Shown in pieces: positions 54,963 through 64,000 of a stretch of DNA of 64,000 nucleotides. The notes beneath the pieces were generated by a model. The model was given only the letters and a program-made list of their open reading frames with translations, did not search any database and was not told where the DNA came from. The stretch covers positions 1 to 64,000 of the forward strand of contig KV919027.1 in assembly GCA_002049455.2 (NCBI GenBank), read 5' to 3'. The stretch's first letter is position 1; every line of letters begins with the position of its first letter. The translations under genes were made by a program, and so were the position numbers. The DNA comes from Porphyra umbilicalis. Lineage: Eukaryota > Rhodophyta > Bangiophyceae > Bangiales > Bangiaceae.

Positions 54963-57732
54963 AAGTATAACTTCGTGATATTGCTGAGAGCGGTGGTCCT
55001 TTTCGAAAACGTTTCCCTCTGATGTACTCTTGTGCCAGACCTTTTTGTGTGGGAAGGGTGCATGATTGGCTTAGACTAATGACGGCCATAGCACTTGACC
55101 AATCGTCCTGGCAGCGTCTCCTACAGTCGCTCTCATGCATGAGACAACAGCCTCAGTCATGTTTTTCCCACCCCGTTCCCTGCCTCCTCAAGACAATCTT
55201 ATCATCACGCGCTGGCAGAGGGCACCTTGTCCGTCGCCCGATGCTGCGCTCACACCGTTCTGCTCGCATTACTGCAAGTCCTTGAAGGCCCCTGCGAATG
55301 AACGGCACACAAACGCGCGGTGAAGCGCTGCTGCGGGGCACACACTCCCAGCAAAGACCTCCTGCAGCGCCTTTTGGCCTTAGCCTCCCATGCACCTAGC
55401 CCTGCCTGCACAGGTGCTTCCCTGCCGGTGCGCAGAAGAGCTGCATGCAGCTGCGGTTACAGCACGACGCCCCCCCTAGCGCAAAAACGCGGCACTCTTC
55501 CCTAGTTCTTTCGCGGCGATCTGTGGTACGGGTACACCGCGCCCCCCCTCCTGGTTTCAAGAGTTGCATCCGCTTTGGTTGAGAATTTATGTGGCCTGCA
55601 TAGGTATGTCATGAAAGGACCGTTATACTGGTGTGCTATGCTCCGTAACTCAGTTTCGCCCACGACGTGAAACTCGTGCTGCGGCAAGTGGTACAGTGAC
55701 GCTTGCGTCAAGAGCTAGAAAGCCGTTGCTCTGTACATCGTGGTACCACATTTCTAATCGCAGCGCCGGAGTTGATCGGAATGCTTACTTCAAGTTACTT
55801 AACAGTAAAATTGGGTCGCGATAAATTGGGACATCACTCCCGATTCATATTGGTTTGTATTTTTTGTCTGCGTACAGACGAAGGGATCGTCCGTGAGTGA
55901 GCGCTCGTAGCGCGGCTGGCATGTATTCACGGTAGCACCGCCCACGCCCCTCCACCCCCGCCACGCTACCGCGCTCTTCATGCACCGAAAGCGTCTCATG
56001 CAACCAAGCTCGTGAGGTAAAACCGCGCCGCACACGCGGCAAAATTCCACTCCGTAGATCACAGCAGACCTCTGGTCCGCAGTTGAATCCGGAGCGGCGG
56101 CAGCGCGGCGACGGTTCACATCAACGGCGGCTGCACCGCGTGGTGGAAGTGGTGCGACGCTGCGACTGGGGCACGGCGATGGCCCATATTCTGAAGCCGC
56201 GACGGCTACCGGCAGCACGGTCGACTGACAGCACTCCCGCCGCAGGAGAAGCCTCCGGCGCGGCGCCCCCCCGTCGAGCCGGTGCCGGCCTCCGCGGCGG
56301 CAGGACGCCGGCAGCGGCGGTGCTATCGCTCTCGAACTCTCATCTGCGTCGCTTTGTGGCGCCGGCGCGCACGACCGCCATCTCCCGCTTTTAGCAGCCC
56401 ACGAAAATGCACGGGGAGGCTCCTGACGTTAAGAAGTGCCGCAGCGGCGCATTTTCTGTTGCCTTTTAGCGGCACCACACTTACGGCAGTGTCAACGCCG
56501 CCCACCACAACTACACTAGCCGCATTACATTGTGAGTCGTGGGTGGCGACCGTCGGCGGAATACGCCACAGCCAAACACCGCGGAGCCAAGGCGCAGACC
56601 ACCCGTCAGGGATGTGCGCGGGACCATGGCATCTTGTGCCTGGGCGCACTGATTGCAGCTGAGTGCTACTGCACCGCCTGACAGTTTGAATGTGAACCAA
56701 CCGCTTGGGCGCGTGCCAGACGCCGCCGTTGTTGCGGCGGCGGTTACGGTATTGATGATGGGGGCTATCAAGCCGTACCTCCGCCTGTCGTTGGATACTT
56801 TCGGCGCCTCTTGTAGTACATCTTCGCCCGCAATTGACAAATTGCAACCGGTAGCCCCCTTGACTGGCCAAAGCCCAAGTAGTGTGCGAATTGGCCTGTG
56901 GCATGCCCTTTGAGGTGTTGCTTCCGCATTGTTTCTTTTTATATTGTTTGTTTGCTTGCCTTTCTTATCCGTCGGCCGGCACTCTATACGATTGCTTGAG
57001 ATCGGACGGTCGATCGACTAGTGCCCTCGTTTGTACTAAATCACCATGGGTCCGGGGTTGCCGCCGTGGGCACCACCCGGCTCTCCATCGGATGCCCTTC
57101 AACAAAAGGTATTTCTTTCTCGCCGCAACGGCGATAGAACTGGCTTTTTTTGCTTGGCTACGGTCGGTCTCAATACACAGGTGTTTGATACAACGTTATT
57201 AATACCACACCTTTCCTCAATACGCCCGTTACCCCTTGCCATGCGCGAAGTTGCCGCCGGTCTGCATCCTTATCGCGCAGGGGCCACCCGTGCGACCGCC
57301 GCGTTGGCCAATGGCACCAAGACTGCGGCGACCACACCCAACGTCTATTTGTCGTGGTTGGAGCGACGGATGGCCTGGAATGCACATTGACCGGGAAGGT
57401 GGAGAGATGGGGAAGAAAGGCGCGGTACGATGAATCGGAAGGATGAGAAGCAGGGAGGGTGAGGGACGTGACGAAGGCGTCTCAACACATCACGACACAG
57501 TACTGATTTGTGCACCAGCGACACACCGAAACGCATCGAGACGAGGGCTCTCCTCGAATCTGCAAGTCACGCAACTTCGTGTGAGGGGCATTTTGGAGGT
57601 TTGGGACATTGTGACAGGCGCAGTCAAGTTCCGACGTTCGAAATTCTAGATGGAAACGGTCAAAAAGTATCGGAATGGTCATTAATTGAGGCTAATGTAC
57701 TCGTATAGAACAAGGAGCTCCTCCCGCGCCTC
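54963..57732. other. Spacer, nothing supported
   Basis: Mixed composition with a GC-rich CNG-repeat block at 56.08-56.40 kb. Short ORFs show no motifs. It may contain the ends of one or both Harbinger elements, which I could not pair. Confidence 0.3.
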
Positions 57733-59343
57733 CTAAATCCGGACAGCCAGATCACTGCGGAGAGAGTGGTGTTCCACTGCGTCCGTCCCACGACCCCATG
57801 CCGCCAGCATATGCCCAAAGCTGCCCGAAAAAGGGGCCGCAAGGGCGAGCACGCTGCGCAAGGTGCTGCTTGGCATAGGACCCAGGATTCCCTCTGTACC
57901 TCCGCCGCTACCGGTCGAGCCTGGCGGCCTCACATCCACACCATCGACACCGTCCTCGCTGGCAGCTGGCGGACCCCCGCCCGCACCAGCTTCCCCCCCG
58001 CCCCTGCTGATAGCGGGCGGCGCCCCACCAGCACCACCTCCACCGCCGCGGCCGCCCGTCGTGGGTGGTGACACCCCCGCACTACCCCCCCCGCCTTCCC
58101 TGCCAGCAGCGAGTGGGGCTCCGCCCATACCCGCACCATCCAGGTCATCACCGCTACCGCAGATGGGCGGCATGCGACGCCCATCGCATCCGCTTCCGAT
58201 TTTGCCGGCGGTCGGCAGCGCGCTATTCGTGCCTGACCCTGTGACATATCCGCCCCCGTCGCCGTGGACGCCCCCTCCGTCGCAGTCTCCGGTCCCTCCG
58301 CCAGCGCACCCTCCATCACCCACATCGGCTGCCGGTGCCACACTCACAGGGACACCCCCAGCGGCAGGCCGGGCATCACTTCGATCGGCGTAAGACGCCG
58401 ACTGCGGGCGTGAACCGTAGCCGTTCCGTCGTAGAACGATGATCATGTAGTGCATAATCGCCATTGCACGGGCGGTGGTCACGATGTTGGCCATGTAGAA
58501 GTCCCGGGCAGGGCCGAGCGCCACGAGGAAGCGAACGGTCATTACAGCGTACAAGCGCTGGACATCTTTGCGCAACGCTTCTTGTAGACAGTTGAATGCC
58601 CGTTCCACGGACGTCAGAGGGATGGGGTACGGAGCCCCAAAGAAGGGGTACTTCCGGTACATGCCGTCCACGAGGTTGAGGGGCAGGGTGCAGGGCCGGG
58701 CGTTGATGGAGAATGGGCGAGCAGGAGGCCAGACACCTGCACACACGTCAGAAAAAAGAGGCAAAATATCCAACACATTTAAGTCATTCACGGAACCGGG
58801 AGCACAGGAAAAGAAGTGGTGAATGTAAATGTGCTCATCACAAGTGGTCTCCATCACAATACGGCAGGTCCCGAGGCGGTCTTGGTACGCTCCCGCGTGC
58901 CCCTTGGGAAGTGCTGCCCACTGCCAATGACAGCAGTCGAAGGACCCAATGCAGCCAGGCAGGCCCCGCTCCTCGTTGCGCGCCGAGATGACCCGGCACT
59001 CGTCAATCGTCGGCTTGCGCAGATAGGTCGAGTGATAGCGCTGCACAATCGAGCGCATGAGGCGCCCCACGGCCCTTCAAATGGTCTAGCCCAAGAGGCG
59101 GACGTACTCGTCAGCACGGTCTGCTGCCTCTCCGTAGACGAGCACCCGCAGCGCGCCAAAGATCTTTTGAAGAGGGTGTGCCTGCAGCTGTTCCGTTATG
59201 TTTATTTGCTGCTGGAAGATCGGTTTGTCCTTCGCATCATCGTCGAGTCCATAGAACAGCACCCGTGGCATGCGGAACCGGCGCTCAAAGTCCGCCTCGT
59301 CGTAGATGGGCGGCAGCCCGTGCAAGCCACAGTAGTCGCGCAT
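57733..59343 (-). pseudogene. PIF/Harbinger transposase, copy 2, nearly complete
   Basis: Minus strand: MRDYCGLHGLPPIYDEADFE, ALRVLVYGEAADRADEYVRL, then two in-frame stops (TAG at 59088, TGA at 59079), then one open frame of 445 codons to 57733. It has STYLRKPTIDECRVISARNE, GLPGCIGSFDCCHWQWAALP (first Asp), SCAPGSVNDLNVLDILPLF (second Asp) and PIPLTSVERAFNCLQEAL (candidate third acid in SVERAF). HYMIIVLRRNG follows, where many homologues have ILHN. The last 200 residues are an unusual Gly/Ala/Pro extension. Only the two stops separate it from a full-length protein. The N-terminal region resembles the copy at 48.7 kb but the two are clearly diverged. Confidence 0.88.
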
Positions 59344-62300
59344 TATGTTGTGAACGCCTGAGCAAGTGTCGCAGAGCTCGTTTTGACGTCACCCACGGCT
59401 AGAGCCACCCGTCCTTGCCCGTAGGACGAGACTGGAGACAGCCGCCGGCCGGTGTAGACGGATGCTCTGCTCGAGCCACCGCAATCTCATCGTCATCGTG
59501 GTCAATCTCCGACGGCGCCATTCGACGGGGCCCGAGAAAGGCGGTGTGGAAAAGCATGGCGGGGGGCTTCAGGAGGAGGAGTAAAGGCCGGACGAAGTGT
59601 GCGGAAAGCAACAAGGCTCAGTGAGGCAAGGGTACAGCCACAAACGGACGAGTACAGAAGCATCACACCAGCATCTCTTTTTTGATCAAGGAACCACGTC
59701 TCTGCCGCTTGGTCGCTGGGACCCAACGGTATTGTTCACAGAGAAGTGGGAAGAAAGAATCTCGCTTTGGAACCTGCTTTGCTGCTCAGGATGACACATC
59801 AGACCTCTTCCGCAGAGAGTCCCGTGCCGGCAAACAAGCGGCCACAAAAATACAATCAGAATGGGAGATTCGCGACCCAGCCGGAAGGTCTGTTGGCGGA
59901 CAGTAGAACCGGTCACGCAAAGAGCAATGCCAGCGAACCCCACCTCTAAGCCGCCTTTGGTACAAAGGCCGCCCTATTCAGCGTCCGCTTCTTTTGAGTG
60001 CCCGCTGCTGCTACCCGATCGGCGTGGCGGTCTGCACGACCACTCACACAGACACACACCAGCAGCCAACAGGCACACCAGTCGCGCCCAACCACCTAGC
60101 TCTGCCTCTTGGTTTGTGAGTGGTGTAGTGAATGCTGTGTAGGAGAGAAGCCGGCAGATTGAGCGGTACACACAATTATCCAGCCACCTTCTCTTCTGGC
60201 CACAGAGCCCAGATCCCACTCGGGCAGGCGCCGGGTCAATCTGCCCACCGGCGCCCACGGCGAACCTCAGCAGAGCTTCACACGCACTTGCCGTCTCAAA
60301 TGGTGCTGAGGCGTCGATGGAACCACCCTGCTGTATCTGGGGGTGGCCACGCCTTTGCCTGCCTTCGGGGGACTTCTATGCAGTTTTTTGAGCGTGCAAC
60401 CCCAGGCCTCCCGCTCCCAGCACATGAGTGAGCGACATCGGCCAACGGATCTTGCCAGTCACTGAGACCTGCAGTAGCTGGCGTCCCGCGCCACACATTG
60501 TGTCTTGTGTGATCCTTGTTGAAATGGACGAACTCACGAATTGCTCACGGACCGATGTCTGACTCCCCCTGTGCTGTTGCCAGCAGGTGAGAAGCGAGCA
60601 GGCCTGTGGTCGAAGCCGCCCCAAGCGCGGCCGTGGTCCTCCACCCGGGAGGCGCGAGGAGATCCCCAATCAGTTAGCTAAATGCCCTACTGAGAGCCCA
60701 CCTAGGTGGCTTGGTGCTCGGCAGCAGACCCATAAAGAATGCGAGAAGACGACACATGCCAGACGGGATTCGGACGTGAGCTGTAGGCAGTACCCATACA
60801 TCCAACCGGTTGCCTCGCGTCGACGCCGTCTGTCACAGACGTTGGCAACTTTTCCTGTGCCTCACTCCAGCTGTGTGGCCGAGCGGTGGTCCATGGCGCC
60901 TCCATCTATTCTCTTTGGCGTTAAAGGAACATTTCGCGTTGATGCGAGCGATCTTCAACCCCAGCGGCCTTTCGGGCCACTCACTTGTTCAATGGCTGGC
61001 GTGCCCTCGGGAGTGCAGATGTTTTCAGCCCTGTCTGAAAATATTCCTCACCTACCAATAGGCTGGTCTGATTGCTGGTCATGCATCATGGCTGATGACG
61101 AGCGTTGACAGAAGTCAAACAGTTGTCCAAGCACATGTTTTCGGGTGTTGACATTTTTTTTCCTGATCGAAGTCGCGCTTTGTGCCTACAGTGCGCCACG
61201 CCTGATGTTCTTGTATCAATCCCGCCGTGCACAGGGCGGATGCTGCATCTGGAGGGCCTTTGGGTCACCGCCTCTTCAAGGCATGATGCAGAAGTCAACC
61301 TCCGGCGTCAACGAGAATCGTCCGGAGGCCCGCTGAGCTCTCACAGACACCGTATAAGGGCTGCTTCGCAACACACGCCAGGCTGGATGAGGACGTGCAC
61401 CCCGTCGGTGTTGGGGCGCTCGCACAGGTCCCAGTCGCGTGCGATCTCCAAAACACAGTGTGTACGAGTTCGAGCCACGAGAAAAAGCCCATGTCGTGCA
61501 CTTGATGCTTCAACGTGGCTTTCCTGTCTATTGCAACTACTGCACGGCCTGCATGGTTCTGGAAGGTTGCGAAAGATTTGGACGGATGCGTCATCCAATC
61601 CTCAGTGACGGGCAAATACCTTTGTCAGAACACAGCAAAGCCTGGCTATCGCTATTGACAATGTACAGTAGCCCAATTCTTATTCAAATACCGGAGCTGT
61701 CCGTGCAGAAATAGCATGAAGGGCGTGATTAGCCGCCAGGGCGTGCACGTGGCATCGTGTAGCCTAGTAAATGGCACATAGCCCCAAGTTCGTGTAGGAT
61801 CTCATCTGAATCGGACCCCCATTGTATTCTAGATATTACCTCTGCAATCGATCGTGGGGGCTCCTTCCAACGCCTGAGAGGGGGTAGAACTGCAAACGAT
61901 TTAGATCCAAGTTCTCTTGTTGACGCCATTGTGATGGGGCCACTTATCCTGCGTTCTGCTGCTTACCGTCATTTTCTCATCCGATTTGATGCCTTTTGTA
62001 GCCTCCTTATTGCTCGGGGCGACCTCGCATTCAGGCGTGTGGCGATTGGGAGGGACCAAACGTCGGCGTCATGCTCGGCGCTGGCTGCCGGCACGCCGAC
62101 TGCGGCGTGCCCACGAGCTGACGCGCCGCCGGCGCCGCCCCGCGGGCGGGCCAGTTGGCTGGTGTGGCGGCTGCGGCCGCGCGCGCCGTGACCGAGAGGC
62201 ATGGGAACGTGTGTCCGTCGGCGGCGGATCCGACAGCCGATCAGGCGGGAAGAGCCGCCGCCGCCACCACCGCCACCGCTGTCGCCGGCTGCCAAGCCGA

Positions 62301-62591
62301 GATATGCAGCGGACTGTCGGGGGGCGCCGCCGCGCTGGTTGCGGCGGAGGGGGGACGTAGCTACGGCACCCCTTTCTCCAGCACCCAATGGCCACCGGCC
62401 CACAGCGCCAGGACCAGTGATGCGCGGCGCCGTGGCAGCGGTGCTCGGTGCGGCAGCAAGGCGTGCCACGCCGCGGCACACCCCCCACCACCAAAGGCCG
62501 CCACGCGGTTTCCGCCGCCACAATCCGGGCCACCGGCCGCCGCGCCGCGCGCAGCGCCGCGCCGCAGAGGGGAGATAACCTGCCGTCGGTG
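59344..62591. other. Spacer, nothing supported
   Basis: 59.4-61.9 kb is moderate-GC DNA with only short motif-less ORFs. GC rises sharply from about 62.0 kb with GCCGCC-type repeats. I see no RNA gene or transposon end. Confidence 0.3.
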
Positions 62592-63398
62592 ATGGAGCTG
62601 GACGGCGCAGTGTCTCCACCACCACCCTCGCAGATGCTCCCAGCGGGTGGCTGCATGGTCCTCGCGCCCGGGGCGGGTGTCGCGTCCATACCCGCCTTCG
62701 CCAATGCCGGGGGCCTTGACACAACGGGCGCCTCCGTGCCGGTGGTCGCGGGTGCTCAGGAGGCAGCGGCGGCGTGTTGCGCGTCTGCGAATAGGCGACG
62801 ATACACTCCGTCTTCGTCGGCGGCAGTGGCGGCGGCCCGGTCGACCGGGACAGTTTCCACCTTCACCGCCCCCACCGCTGCCACCAAGCGCAGATTGAAC
62901 ATGCCTGGCGCGCCTCTGGGGGTGGTAAACCAGCTGGCGGAAGCCGGGAATGGTGACCGATGTGTGGCTGCGGGCGATGGCGGGGACGCTGCGGCTGTGC
63001 AGCAGTCTGTGCCTCTACAGGCGGCGCCAGTGGCCGCGGCGCAGCGAGCGGTCCCGCGTCAGACGGCCACCTCTGCTGGTAGCACCACGACATCGGTGGG
63101 GGAGGGTGCGCGGTTGGCGGTATGGTACGCTTCTGTCCTTGCCGCTCGCTCACAGACCCTAAAGCCGCGCGGGAACGCGGCACAGCGGCGGCGGTTTCGT
63201 GGAGCGGTGGAGGTCGCCGGCAGGGCAAAGGCCGCCGCGACAGCCACCGCCGCCATGCAAAGGTCATTCGCGGCGCAGGCGGTGGTGGCGGCAGCAGCAG
63301 CGGGCACAACGGCATCGCTGCAGCAGCGGTTGTCACTCAAAGCTCGTATGTTCAGAAATTCACTGCTGCCGGATACATGTCAGTGCCAAACAGCATGA
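62592..63398 (+). CDS. Hypothetical Ala-rich protein (268 codons)
   Basis: I do not recognise it. It opens MELDGAVSPPPPSQMLPAGG and contains ATKRRLNMPGAPLGVVNQLA and RLAVWYASVLAARSQTLKPR, ending MFRNSLLPDTCQCQTA. It is Ala/Thr/Ser-rich with a basic central segment. It could be a transposon ORF1 or a host low-complexity protein, or chance reading of a GC island. The same frame is open for about 50 codons upstream of the chosen ATG. Confidence 0.3.
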   Translation: MELDGAVSPPPPSQMLPAGGCMVLAPGAGVASIPAFANAGGLDTTGASVPVVAGAQEAAAACCASANRRRYTPSSSAAVAAARSTGTVSTFTAPTAATKRRLNMPGAPLGVVNQLAEAGNGDRCVAAGDGGDAAAVQQSVPLQAAPVAAAQRAVPRQTATSAGSTTTSVGEGARLAVWYASVLAARSQTLKPRGNAAQRRRFRGAVEVAGRAKAAATATAAMQRSFAAQAVVAAAAAGTTASLQQRLSLKARMFRNSLLPDTCQCQTA

Positions 63399-64000
63399 TG
63401 GAGTCGGATTTTGCCCATTCTGACTTGGTAGATGTGAGCAGGATCGTCACCTTGCCCAGAAGGGAAAAAATGTCAAGCGCCGCACGACTTTGGTTTTTGG
63501 CACACTACTCACCCAAGAGTTGTTGCTCTTCTCCATCAGGCACGCCCAGGCATCATGTGCGTGGCAGCAGGAGGTCCAACAAAAAAAAAAAACACCACGT
63601 GACAGTCGACCGAAGAGTTCAAGTAGGATAGAGGACAGTCCCTCGTCACGTCGGTGTTCTCAGCATGGTACAACAAGGGCTCCTTCGTGCTCAGATGACA
63701 TCCTTCTTAGTGCCCTTCTCGCGTGCCCGGCGACCGATGAGAGCTTTGAACGAATTTGGTCCGAATGAACCTTGTAGATTATTCTTATTGGATCCAGCGG
63801 TTTTCTATTCAATGACTAGGTGATGTGCTGCCTGAGTACAGCACGACACAGCCGCAGCACCTTGCATGAAACAACGATTGAAAGACCTGAGAACGCTTTA
63901 AGTCTGACCGACACGGCTCCCAAGAAAGCGACCGTGCATGAGATTTCAATTAAAATACACGGATTAAAAGCTCTGATATGAGCAGTGTCTGATTATCTGG
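63399..64000. other. Spacer with a possible hAT C-terminal scrap
   Basis: A plus-strand frame ending at 63768 reads LLSALLACPATDESFERIWSE, faintly like the PATSxxSERxWS motif of the hAT dimerisation domain, then stops. It is too short to call. Confidence 0.2.

Noticed and set aside
63640-63768. Possible hAT dimerisation-domain end (CPATDESFERIWSE)
   Set aside because: It is only about 15 residues with a weak resemblance and no upstream hAT motifs in any frame.

Overview
This window is nuclear DNA of a eukaryote with a very GC-rich, intron-poor, transposon-laden genome. It carries eukaryotic ribosome-biogenesis genes (an RRP9/U3-55K WD40 protein and an SRP40/Nopp140-type protein), a bHLH-zipper factor, a C2H2 zinc-finger gene with a canonical GT-AG intron, and relics of at least five classes of eukaryotic cut-and-paste transposons. 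The high GC, very few introns, Gly/Ala/Pro runs and long G or C homopolymers fit a bangiophyte red alga (Porphyra/Pyropia type). That assignment is an inference; no marker gene settles it.

Layout, 1 to 25 kb (GC-rich, host genes). From 1 to 6460 on the minus strand there is one reading frame open for about 2150 codons that runs off the left edge. It encodes a giant repetitive acidic protein. A 650-bp MITE (7718-8367) lies between it and the divergent RRP9 gene (8661 to about 10546, plus). The SRP40/Nopp140-like gene (11073-12784, minus) converges on RRP9. Then follow a bHLH-zip gene (14575-15700, minus), a two-exon C2H2 zinc-finger gene (17874-19106, minus) and a probable but frame-broken plus-strand coding region (about 22.6-24.9 kb). 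Three of the recognisable genes (RRP9, SRP40-like, bHLH) lose frame exactly at long G/C homopolymers.

Layout, 25 to 64 kb (lower GC, transposon graveyard). A pogo-like DDE_1 element (25275-27309) has 32-bp perfect inverted ends. A complete 7.7-kb hAT element (28497-36193) is bounded by a perfect 8-bp target duplication and carries a broken transposase plus about 4.4 kb of other sequence. It is followed by a Tnp2/Transposase_21-like pseudogene (36.4-38.1 kb, minus), a Tigger-like pogo pseudogene (42.1-43.6 kb), two PIF/Harbinger transposase pseudogenes (48.7-50.5 kb plus; 57.7-59.3 kb minus) and a Harbinger SANT/Myb-like accessory-protein pseudogene (53.5-55.0 kb, plus). Every transposase is broken by stops or frameshifts. 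The rest of this half holds no gene I can support firmly.

The host genes share no pathway except that RRP9 and the SRP40-like protein both act in the nucleolus.
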